From assembly GCA_030062745.1 (NCBI GenBank), contig CP099849.1, forward strand, positions 11,258,144 through 11,322,143: 64,000 bases of DNA, read 5' to 3'. Shown here one piece after another: positions 48,349 through 58,396 of the stretch. Made by a program: the position numbers and the translations under genes. Below the pieces are notes generated by a model that made no database searches, was not told where the DNA came from, and saw only the letters and a list, made by a program, of their open reading frames with translations. The first letter of the stretch is position 1. Every line of letters begins with the position of its first letter. The stretch is from Capitulum mitella. Lineage: Eukaryota > Arthropoda > Thecostraca > Pollicipedomorpha > Pollicipedidae.

Positions 48349-48422
48349 ATATTCTTAACGGTAAAAAGGTATTGTCACACCTTCCATATTCTTAACGGTA
48401 AAAAGGCATTGTCACACCTTCC
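48349..48422. repeat. 37-bp tandem duplication
   Basis: Two nearly identical 37-bp units that start ATATTCTTAACGG and end CACACCTTCC. They differ at one base. Confidence 0.9.
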
Positions 48423-50238
48423 AGTTCAAACATAAATATGCTGGAATGCTCTCACTCACATCACAATGCTACAGTCTGATGAAATTAACAGTTACTGATC
48501 ACAGCTGTACTGTTTTATTATACCGTTTGTATCGTGGCCCTTCTTGTTTTGCACTGTGCCTTGAGCATTCTTTAGATCCTGTTCACAGTTTTCCGATCAA
48601 ACAAGCCAGAGGGTGATCATAATGAGATACCACATAAAGCTTGTGTCACAAACCTCCTAGGCGGGCCTTTCGCGGATTTTTCTACGAAACCAGTTGCCTG
48701 ATCTGATGTCATCGTTGACCAAATGACAAAGTATTTCGCGCATTTGGCCTTCCGAAGACCTTGAGTTGAAGCAGAGCGCCGCCACCAGGAAGGTAGCCTG
48801 ACAGACTGTTCACTTGGAGCTCTTTTGAGGCCTGGAGGTGGGTGGACCCAGTGTCGACCCCTCCGCGGATTCTGGAACAGGTAATGCATGTTTTGGGACA
48901 GTATGTGGGCTGATGCCAAACCTTTCCTGTCACGCTGCTGGTCAAGAGTCAAAGTGACCTTTCCAATAACTGAATCGGGGAACGTGCCGCCGTTTTGTGT
49001 CGCAGTGGTAAAAAAGTTGGACCGTCAGCTCTGATAAAGAAGTCACGAACTCCCTAAGCCCCAGGTCTCCCTGGCGGCACGAGCGCTGGTACAGCCAACT
49101 CCTCTTCCCTCCCCCCCCAGACCACATTGCCGAACTCGTCGAGCATTGAACAGAATGTCATTGTTGTCTTCAAGGCGATCAGGCTCGGCGGTGGACCGGC
49201 ACCGCTGCCGCCCGCCAGCTGGCTTTCGAAAAGGTCGCCTGGAAACGTGATTTACCGAACCCGGTCGGACGGAGAACGAGCCGGCCGGTACGTGCCGCGC
49301 ATCGGGTCCAGTGTGTGCCGCCCACCGGAAGGTATGCGCCGCTGTTAGGCGCGGAGGAATTCGCCGATGAAGCTGTGAGAGGATCCAATCAGTGCAAAAA
49401 ATTTATGTGCGTGGAAACAGTGCAGTCAAGGATAGTGGCACACGTTTTCAGACGTGACTCCCGGACGATGCGTTGGAGGATCGTTAAGCATTTGCAATGA
49501 TCTTTATTGCGTGGGGAACATTCGTAGGTCATCTCTTTCGAATGTTAGCATTGCAGTATCGCCAGCCCCATCGCCCTTCGATCTAGATGAAAAGGCTAGG
49601 ACGCAAGGTAGTCGTTTCGGTTTTCGCTACAGTCGGTGTTCCCAGCTGTCACGACAGACGCAACCGTGACAGAGGCACGACAATCTGTCCACGGTTGAGA
49701 GTGCACGAGAACATTGAGTGCACGTAGAGATACTGCGTCGCCGTGGCACATGGAAAACCTAAAACATTTGCTTCTTCCAAAATTCCTAACGAACCGTGAC
49801 ATTTTTGCGAATGGTCAAGAATAATTATCTTCGTCTTTGATTGGCTCACATTTTTAGCTGTGCTTTCAAATGATAGTGTCGATCTAAAACCTCGCCTTTC
49901 TCGACTAGAATGCCGAGCCATTTATATCCAACATACCCACCATTCCAAAACACACAACACTGACATTGTACCGCCATAACACCCACTGGATGCTGCCATC
50001 ACGTCACCGTCACCCTGTTGCCAATGTCCCCACGACGCAATTTGCCGGCAGAACGCTTTGTGCTGAGGGCGAAAGTCCGCATTGTCCCTGCAGCCCGGCC
50101 GGCGTGTTGTGACCGAGATTTGGAACGTGCTGCAGCAAACGCGCTGGAAACGCCAACGTGCGTCGCTGCGCAGTACAGGCCGCGACCGGCCGTGCCACCG
50201 CACGTCCTGCTGCGTGTCAGCGCAGTGTCAGTGTCGGC
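48423..50238. other. Unassigned DNA
   Basis: No gene recognised. The short overlapping frames match no family. Confidence 0.35.
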
Positions 50239-50516
50239 CCGGGGCCGGGCGGACAGCCGCGCCGCTCAGCCCGCCCAGACTAGAGTCAGCCCCCCCCCCC
50301 CCCGCTATCCCTCAGAAACCGCGCCGCTCCACCGGGGCCGGGCGGACAGCCGCGCCGCTCAGCCCGCCCAGACTAGAGTCAGCCCCCCCCCCCCCCGCTA
50401 TCCCTCAGAAACCGCGCCGCTCCACCGGGGCCGGGCGGACAGCCGCGCCGCTCAGCCCTCCCAGACTAGAGTCAGCCCCCCCCCCCGCTAGCCCTCAGAA
50501 ACCGCGCCGCTCCAGC
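50239..50516. repeat. 93-bp tandem repeat, three units
   Basis: Units start at about 50241, 50334 and 50427 with GGGGCCGGGCGGACAGCC. Each holds a poly-C run of variable length (14, 14 and 10-12). Because 93 is a multiple of three, all frames repeat, giving 31-residue protein-like repeats. I treat these as artefacts of the DNA repeat. Confidence 0.9.
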
Positions 50517-50538
50517 CACTCATGACATACTGGGCCGC

Positions 50539-50725
50539 TCCGACGCCCCGAGTCGCTCCCGACACTCCGGACCGCTCCCGACACCCCGGACCGCTCCCGA
50601 CACCCCGGACCGCTCCCGACACTCCGGACCGTCCCGACACCCCGGACCGCTCCCGACACTCCGGACCGCTCCCGACACCCCGGACCGCTCCCGACACCCC
50701 GGACCGTCCCGAACATCCCGACATC
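50539..50725. repeat. 18-19-bp minisatellite
   Basis: About ten units of CCGCTCCCGACACCCCGGA, with some units lacking one base. The Gly/Arg/Ser-rich minus frames and Pro/Arg/Thr-rich plus frames arise from it. Confidence 0.9.
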
Positions 50726-50829
50726 CCGCGCCTCTCTCGACTTCCGGGGCCGCTTGGTATACCCTGTGCCCTCTGGACACCACGGGCCGCTCCCAACAAC
50801 ACAGCCGCTTGTTATAACCCAAGCCGAGG

Positions 50830-52410
50830 CCGAAAGAGGTTGCCGACGGACATCAGCTCTAGCAAAGCCGCCTTTCTAACGCCCGGCAAGGTGAGGACCT
50901 GGTCGGCGCCGGCGGCTCTTTCCATCCTGCCGCCGGAGGGTCGCCGGGCTGCCATCGGGCTGCGGGATCAGCTTGCAGCCGACGGTCGATGTAAACGGCT
51001 GGCGGCGTGGCGTCGCAGAGTGCCGGCTGGTCTGCGCACCTCGCGCGACACGGAGCCGGAGCCGCGCCGCGCGGGACGCCGCCGCGCACGCACAAAAACA
51101 CGGCGAATTAGCATACGGCCAGGGGCTGATGTAGCGGTAATGCCGACCGTGATCAATCGTGCCAGCCTTGAACGCCGGCGAACTGCGCGCGGCCGCCGCG
51201 TCGGCTGTCTGCCGCAGACAGGCGAGTTTCCCTGCTGGCGGGCCGGTGCGTCGCCGAGGGTGTCAGAATCTGCCTTCGCCATCAGCTACCGTATCGCCTC
51301 GCCAGTGTCCGCTCCGCTCCGCGGTGCGCCGAGCCTGCGACGACCTCGACCGGCGTCCGTCGGTCACGCTGGGGGACGTCTCCGCGCCTGCCGCCGGCCG
51401 CCCTGGTGGCCGGCAGACACGCAGCGCCGCGCCGGCCCCGTGACCCGGCGGTGCCGACTGATCGCGCGGCCCGCCTGGTGCCGGCCGGCCCCGGGGCGGC
51501 CGGCGCCGCGGCGGCGGTGGCCGGCGCCGGAGGCACTCGGGGAGGAGGCGACCGCGTGACCCGGTGGTGGACTGCACACGTGCCGGACTGTAACGTTTAG
51601 CAACAGCTGGTTGGATAGTGTGTTGCGCATTGCGAGCGTTTCTTGGCCGGGCTTGTAGAAAATGCCGACTTTGGCATGGTCTTCTGTGGCAAAAATGGCT
51701 CATCTGGCATCCGGCTGGCGCTGTTTTAGCATGGCGTTGGTGAAAAATGTGCGTTTGGCTGATTCTAGCACTAGCATCGCCGCAGACTGGAGTAGGTCAC
51801 ACTGCCGCCGAAACGTGTGCAGTATTCAGCCTGCGATATCCGAGTTTCCAGCCTGAGGCCTTCCAGTGAGGCCTGAATCCAGCGACTGGATGCATCCTTG
51901 TCGGGCCGGGGCCGGGGCCGGTCCTGGCCCGGGACAGGTGGCCCCCGCATGCCACCAGGTCGGACGGCCACGTCGCGGACGCGCCGGCCGACGCCTCGGC
52001 GGCCTATCTCTCGCGCGCGGCACAGCTCGAGGTAACGGTCGCCGACTAGGCTGGCACCGTTTGGCCCGGGCCTCGGGCCGGGCGACGCTGCTGCCCTCCG
52101 ACGGCCGGCGGGAGAAACACTCCGGCGCCGGTCGCTGCCCGAGCGCTTCTGGTGTCCGCGTCCGTTTCTCAGCCCGCGGCGGAGTCCTGTCTGGACACGG
52201 GGCCGCCGCGGACGAGGGACGGACTGCGCACTGTCGTGGCGGTCGGAGTCATCTCGCGGACAGCCAGCGGAGACGGCACCGGAGGGACCGTCGGAGGGAC
52301 CTCAGTCCCCAAGTCCGGGGCGCAGCGGCCGTCCCGACGCATCTGGAGATCGGCACTGCACGACAGCGGCCGGAGATGCGGCAGCGGCACCAATTTATGT
52401 TAATACGCCT
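50830..52410. other. Long GC- and CpG-rich region
   Basis: About 1.6 kb of very CpG-rich sequence, with GGGGCC runs that could form G-quadruplexes (about 51903-51923). Long open frames exist on both strands (for example 50522-51559 +) but are Arg/Ala/Pro-rich and match no family I know. It could hold promoters or 5' exons. Confidence 0.35.
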
Positions 52411-53490
52411 GCATCTGGATACGGAAAAAGGAGTGGGCCACGACCTTGTGCACGTGCGACAGAAGAGGAGTGGAACGGTGCTGACTGCTGATGTCCAAGA
52501 CGATTGTATACATGCTCTCATTGTTGCAGTGAATGATGCTGATGAGGTGGTATATATGGATGGCAGGGAAATGTCATGGATGCTTTTCGAAAGTGTCTGC
52601 ATTTTGCTGGAGCAACGCACATTGCGCGATGATGGTAGACAAAAAGAAATGGATCACGAAGGTTGAAAGGGAGATTGACTGTATCAAGGAAGCGTGAAGA
52701 AAACGTTGCGAGGGAAAAGAGTAAGTGATACGGATGCGATAAATGGAGGGAGAACGTTAGATAGAGAAACCAGGACATGCTGTGGGAGTGGAGAGAGAGA
52801 GAGAGAGGGGGGGATTAGAGTGATGGTGAGATGGGGACGTCCCTTCTCCTCTCCGGTGAAGAGGGAGGAGCCGAATAAGCTGACACGTTGATGTAAGTAA
52901 ATGAGCAGATTCATAAGATAACACTTCACTAATGGAGGGGTGTCTGAGACGCCTGAATTGATAGCCGAGGTGGTCAGTCCACCACTGCTACGAATGCTGG
53001 AAGAGCGTGCCTTTTCTCCTTGGTAGCCGTCACGACGATCCTTGGCAAGAGAATTTGTATGCAGAGGGATGCCAGTGCGTGGGGAACTCGACCCTCGGGG
53101 GCGGCTGCAGGTTCGCATTGAAAACAATGGCCGCCAGATTATTCTCAGTCGATCACCCTGGCACGGAAGACCTTGCATCGTACGAACCTCGCTGAGATCA
53201 TTCGGTCGTAACATAACTCGATCCGGAGGTCGTCGGCTCCTCGGGCTGAGCCGTTTGTTTTTACGTTCTTCGGTTTCCAAACTCATGAAGGGAATTTGGT
53301 ATGTGAGATGGATCGGAAGATATGGATCTGTTGTTTTATGTAAGGCAGTGTTTGAGATGTTTCGATCTCCTAGACAGCCCTTGGCTTGTAACTAGGCAGC
53401 CGACTTGCGCGAAGCACGCTCTGCTGGAATCTAGGGATAATTGCCATGCGCGCTGCTTGACCGACAACTGCCAGCAGCGTCCCAGCACGC
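52411..53490. other. Unassigned DNA
   Basis: The + frame 51866-52666 ends here with a less biased stretch (RLHLDTEKGVGHDL and onward, 52400-52665) that is not obviously compositional but matches no family I recognise. A short (GA)n run lies at 52791-52806. Confidence 0.3.
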
Positions 53491-54115
53491 AAGCAATGCA
53501 CTGCGAGAGGAAAACTGGGCCGCGGGAAGCTGTTGGAGGGAGCGGGCGCGATCCAGGCGCGGCCCGGCACTGCCGGCGAACAGGGGCGGCCGACGGTCCA
53601 GCGCACGGCCGGCTGCATGGGCCGAGCGTGGGCCGCCCGGCTGGGGTAACCGACCGGCCGCTGGTCACAGCTGGCAAGGGATGGGCCTTCTGACGGCCTG
53701 GAGGCCAGCCGGCGCCGCCCGGACGGATCGGGCGGAACCTCCGATCAGCGACGAACAGGCTGACAGACCTTGCGGAGTTCTGACGGACTCTGCCTGGCAA
53801 AGGCCATGCTAATCCCTCTGCGACATGTGGCAATGTGAATCCACTCGTCAGACGATATGCCGATTCTCGCCGCCTCACAGTGATTGCGTACCGGTCCGGG
53901 GCGCCGGCACGGACCGTCCCGCTGCCTTCAGGACTGGGTTTGAAGACGGTTCGCCGGAGCCACGCAGCGCTCTGCTAGAGTTCCACTCCGAGCGCCGACC
54001 GGCTGTACATGACGTCACGACCTCTGCTGTCAGTAGCAGCGGCTGCGGCACCCGCCCTCGGGCCGCCGTGAGAGCAGCAGCGGCTGCCGGTCCTTCTGGA
54101 CGTCTGCGAGTCAGG

Positions 54116-54146
<31 letters not shown>

Positions 54147-54345
54147 GCCGGCCGCCGGGCCGAAATAAAAACGACCGCCGGCCTCGCCACCGGCCGCGGA
54201 CGGCGACTCTCGGCCGCTCGGTGGCCCATTAGCTGGGTGGGAGCGGACGGAGGGGGCGCCGTCTGGGCCTCACGCGGACGGGTGAGAACGGCGGCGGCCG
54301 CCCGTGACCGAGAGTGAGAACGACGCCGAATGCCCGTGACGGCCG
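53491..54345. other. GC- and CpG-rich segment with (GCC)n
   Basis: A GCC-triplet run at about 54117-54153 and dense CpG. Compositional Arg/Ala frames. Possible CpG island. Confidence 0.4.
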
Positions 54346-54770
54346 GCGCAGGACTGTGACGACCACGGCGACCGACGGCGTGACGAATCCCGAGCAGACG
54401 TCAGGCCGCTGAGCTCTCTTTTAAAGCGGACTGAGCTCCGGAACAAGGTGGGTAAAGTACAACGAAGAAAATGGATGATGTTCGGAGACGACAGATGATT
54501 GTCTGAGCTGAGGTGGACCCATTCCCACGGGCTGAGATCCCCGACAAGAGGCGTATTAAGGACGGTGGGATTTCGCGTGTGGTGAACGTTGGGAAGCAGG
54601 TATGACGACATTAGTACCCGTGAGGAAGACAGCAATACTGCGAAGACATGCAGACCGTAACCTTGATTGATGTGGGGCGGCGGTTTCCCGTAGTCCTAGG
54701 AGGTTTTGCTCTGTGTGTGGAGGATGTCACTGCCCCGTGTCTGCGTCGGCCAGCACAGAGCAGGTGTCAC
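54346..54770. other. Unassigned DNA
   Basis: Nothing recognised between two GC-rich segments. Confidence 0.35.
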
Positions 54771-55515
54771 CCCTCCTGTGTGTGGCGGCACTGACCCGTC
54801 TGACGTCGGCGCCCCGCCCTACCCCGCGCGATGCTCCGGCCGCCGTGCCCAGCTGTCGGCCGGGCCATCCTCCGTGACCCGGCCGCCGTTCGTGGCCGTG
54901 CGGTCAGCGCGGCCGTGGGAGCCGCCGCCGCCGCCGCCGCCGGGTTCAGGAGGGCGGTGCCGCCGGGCCGGCCAGCGGCGCACCACCGGCGTGGCTGCAG
55001 GCGGGGACGCCGTTTGCGCCGATCTGCGCGCTGCCGTTGCACACCGGCGCGCTCTGCTGGAAACGAGCCGAATCAGAGCGTCAGCAGCGTGGAGCGTGTG
55101 GCCAGGAGAACATCGCATTCGAAATGGTCAGTCAGAAACGAGTTCTCAGTGGCGTGCCAAGTGGGAAGTGAGGGGGAGAAAACGAGAGAATTGGAGCTTG
55201 TCAGGCATGGTCTCTGTTTGCAGCAAGAGCCAACACGAGTTTGACGGCAGAGTCGGACGCGAAGCACCCCCCCCCCCCTGCGGTTCTGGTGCGGCCGCAG
55301 GACAATCAGCGGCCGGTCCACTCGACTCCATCTGGCACATCCTGGCCAGCTGTGCGGTGCGTAGCCCGGCTCCTGACCCTGCCCTCGTATGGCCGGCCGG
55401 GCGGCCGTCTCTTCCAACGTTGTGCTGCGCTGCAGTCTCCCTGGCAGCTGGGTGAACCGTCGACGGCGCGACGACAGGCATTCCGTCTGGGGGAGGTGGG
55501 GGGGGGGGAATCCAC
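54771..55515. other. GC- and CpG-rich segment
   Basis: A GCC run at 54926-54941, a C-run at 55267-55279 and a G-run at 55497-55509. The 249-codon + frame from 54706 is Arg/Ala/Pro-rich with no recognised family. Confidence 0.35.
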
Positions 55516-56780
55516 GGGTGAAGAGCGTGAGTGTCTGTCTGCATGGGTCTGGACCTGCTTTGGGTGGGTCTGTTGACGACAGGCATCCAACAGTAGACAA
55601 AGCGCCAGGAAACCGAGATGTGGCACAGATGCTTTGGGGCTAGTTCATGACGATTCCCGGTAGCACACAAGAGTTGTGATGAATAAACACGACTGCATGT
55701 AACTGAATGACATGCACCATAAGCTCTAAATTTCCACTGTACATACGGTAAAGGCAATGACTTCTGACATGACAGTGTCATGCGACGCCAAGACTCGCAG
55801 TGGTTTGGTACAGACTGCTGAGACGGAAGCAGCTTCTTGAACCTAAGCTGACAGCAACAGTCGGAATAAAAGAATCTAGCCTTGAAAGGTCGAGAGAGTT
55901 CATGGTCGCCGACGCAGCTGCTCTAAATCTATCGGTGAGCCGCAGTAAACCTGCGCACTTGTTGCCTTTAACTGCTGTAAAAAACACTCTTCTTCCCATG
56001 TCTCTCGCCAGCGAAGAAAATGGTTCGACGAACACGGTGGCCCCGGCCGTTTTGACGTCATTAGCGTTTTCATGGCTGGGCTAACAGCCTGCCTCTGCCG
56101 CGGGGCACTTATGTTCCATTGTCGACGTCTGGACCCAGAACGGCCGAGGCCCATTATGCAGCCATTGTGTTGGTCGGGACGTCCTCGTTGCCACCGCTGC
56201 GGACCCTTTGTTGGTTATCGTCGCCCTCGCGGCTGTACCTTTACAAACATTTGAAAGCGTTTCCGTCCGCTTTACGTCGACGTCCTCCCTTTATGGCAGA
56301 CTCCCGTGTGGTGCAAACTGCGCATTGTGCAATGCTTGATGCATGGGAGTTGGACGTGCAACGGAGTTTGCAGGGAGTGCGTGTCATATTCGATTATAAT
56401 GACATGAAAATTATACAGTATCTCGTTTTCTGACTCACTCTGCAGTCGCTAGCAAGGTCAAAAGAATTTCTGGCACCTGGCATCTGAAACCTTACCGAAA
56501 GCTATAAAGAGGGAACTGTAGAAACTTCGTACTTCTTGAAACTTGATTTGTCAGAGTATGCGATGAGGGAGGAAGTTTAATCCACCTGTTTTCCCTCATG
56601 CAGCAGCCCATCTAGGCCCGGCGACAACCGCCCGGCGATTGCGCCACGCGCCGCGGGTGGCTACGATCGGGTGCAGGGGCTGTCTGAGCTGACTGAACTC
56701 AGCTGAGCGCGGCGCTCTGTCTGCTCGCCCCGCGGATCACGCGGTCCGCCGCGTCCGGCGCCCGGTGGCTGAAGCAGGAC
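55516..56780. other. Unassigned DNA
   Basis: No gene, RNA or element recognised. Confidence 0.35.
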
Positions 56781-56864
56781 CCCAGGCCGGACCGTGGCCG
56801 TCCTGGACGTGCAGCGGGTCCTGTCCGCGACCGGACCGGAATGGCCCCGTCCCGTCAGGACAGG

Positions 56865-57170
56865 CCCGGTTCGGTCCGGTCCGATTTGGTTCAGTCCAGT
56901 CCGGTCTAGCCCGGCCCGGTCCAGTCTGGTCCGATGTAGTCCGGTCCGGTCCAGTCCGGTCCGATGTAGTCCGGTCCGGTCCGGTTTAGTCTGGCCCGAT
57001 GTAGTTCGGTCCGGTCCAGTCCGGTCCGATGTAGTCCGGTCCGGTCCGGTTTAGTCCAGTCTAGTCCGGTTCCGGTCCAGTCCGGTCCGATGAAGTTCGG
57101 TCCGGCCCGGTTTAGTCCGGCCCAGCCCGGTCCGGTCTGGTTTACTCCGCTCTGATCGGCCCTGTCCGGA
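56865..57170. repeat. Pentamer-based minisatellite (CCGGT, CCAGT, CCGAT)
   Basis: A roughly 300-bp array built from 5-bp steps such as CCGGT, CCAGT, CCGAT and GTAGT. These are grouped into higher-order units of about 30-55 bp that recur at each CCGATGTAGT. It decays to the right into GTCC-rich sequence up to about 57480. The open frames here (Ser/Gly/Pro/Val on +, Asp/Trp/Thr/Gly on -) are repeat-driven. Confidence 0.9.
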
Positions 57171-57480
57171 CTGCTCCGGTGTCCTGGATCCTGCGGTGGT
57201 TTGCTTTCTGTGGCGGGTATCCGGGGTCCGTTGATCTCTGTCCGTTGATCGCTGACGAGTGTCCGGCGGTTTGGGTCCAATGTCCCGCGCCCGGTATCCT
57301 GCATTCGATGCATTGCATGTGTTGTCTGGTCGTGCTTTGCCTGGTGTTTGGTTTCCTGTGTGCTATGTCCTGTGTCCGACGTACATTGTCTGATGTCCAT
57401 TGTCCAGTGTTTTGTGCCCCTTGTCCAGCGTACAGGGTCCAGTGCCCGGTGTCCGGCGTGCAGGGTCCAGTGGTCATTCC
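57171..57480. repeat. Degenerate GTCC/TCCAG-rich tract
   Basis: Words such as TGTCCGGTGTCC, GTCCAGTG and CAGGGTCCAG recur irregularly. It looks like the decayed continuation of the pentamer array. Confidence 0.5.
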
Positions 57481-57869
57481 TTCACCGTTGACGGTGCACT
57501 GACACCAGCCAGTTATCTGGACTGGCTGCGGGTAGCTGAAAACAACGGCGATGTCAGGAAAGTTTGCTGTGGGTGACCAACTGAAACGGTTTGCCAGTGT
57601 GGGAAGAAGAAACGAAAGAAAACACCGTTCATGGGAAACATTTTCTCTCAGCTGTCATGACAGCATTCACAAAAATGTTTTCTTGTATTCCTTCAAATAT
57701 AAACTTATTGTCATTTGTTTTCGTTATCACCCTTCTCTTTCAGCGCGACAGGATGCAGAACTGCACAAAGCCTGTGAAACCAGCCCGTATTTTCTTCTCT
57801 CTTTCTCCTTGGCAGTTTGCCCACGCTTTTGGCACTGTTCGCTCTCAACTCTGTCTCCATTCTGATGTC

Positions 57870-58053
57870 TGATGACTAGCGTTCCGAGCGGCGGCTCGGC
57901 TCCAGTGTGACCGAGTGCCGCCCGCCGCCAGGTCTCGGGCCGCCGCCGCCGTCGGCTCGGAGTCGGCCGCGGCCACAGCCGGCCTGATAAGGCGTCCGGC
58001 CGGCTTCCTGGCGCGGCGTCCGCCAGACAGCCAGCGGCCGGCACCGGGACCGC

Positions 58054-58108
<55 letters not shown>

Positions 58109-58269
58109 ACCGAGGCCGGGCCTGACCTGACCTCGGGTCGCAGGCGCCCGGACGCTCCGCGCCGCGTGACGTCGGCGTCCCGGCCGCAGTGTCGACAGTG
58201 AGGCGGCGGAACGCGACGGCCGGCATCGCGAGCGACAGGACTGCACCGCCGCCGACGAGCAGCGCCAGC
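57870..58269 (+). promoter_or_regulatory. CpG-rich 5' region of the FAM43-like gene
   Basis: About 400 bp of dense CpG immediately upstream of the start codon, with a long GCC repeat inside. It is the expected place for promoter and 5' untranslated sequence. No TATA box is seen, which fits a CpG-type promoter. The transcription start cannot be placed from sequence alone. Confidence 0.5.
58055..58107 (+). repeat. (GCC)n triplet repeat upstream of the FAM43-like exon
   Basis: About 17 uninterrupted GCC/CGG triplets, ending 163 bp before the start codon. Their position in the 5' region makes transcription into the leader possible. Confidence 0.95.
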
Positions 58270-58396
58270 ATGTCGAGCAGCGCGCTGGTGTCGCGGCTGG
58301 CCCGACTCTGGAAGAAGCGGACCGTGACCATCACTGAGGAGGACCCCACCTTCAAGGTCGTCTACCTGGGCAACACCGTCACCCAGTGGGCCAAAG
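58270..58396 (+). CDS. FAM43-family protein, first coding exon (partial gene)
   Basis: Begins at ATG 58270, the first true ATG in the frame, with A at -3. The exon encodes 42 residues plus one base. Residues 1-14 are a short Ser/Leu/Arg-rich leader, followed by LWKKRTVTITEEDP and TFKVVYLGNTVTQWAKG. The pattern TITxEDPxxxVxYLGN is the start of the PTB/PID-like domain of FAM43 proteins. The ending TxWAKG is the form I recall from arthropod FAM43. The frame reads into a canonical donor, G/GTGAGC (intron from 58397), so the intron is phase 1 and splits the second Gly codon. The remaining domain was not found up to 64000. FAM43 proteins are poorly understood predicted adaptor-like proteins, and vertebrates have two, A and B. 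A CpG-rich leader with a GCC repeat lies upstream. Confidence 0.85.

Noticed and set aside
50239-50516. CRISPR-like array
   Set aside because: Units are directly adjacent 93-bp tandem repeats without unique spacers, in a eukaryotic genome.
50522-51559. 345-codon open frame on the + strand
   Set aside because: Its first part is the 19-bp minisatellite and the rest is Arg/Ala/Pro-rich, with equally long frames on the other strand. No family recognised.
51866-52666. 266-codon open frame on the + strand
   Set aside because: The first two thirds are compositional. The last 90 residues look less biased, but I recognise no family and see no supporting splice or start context.
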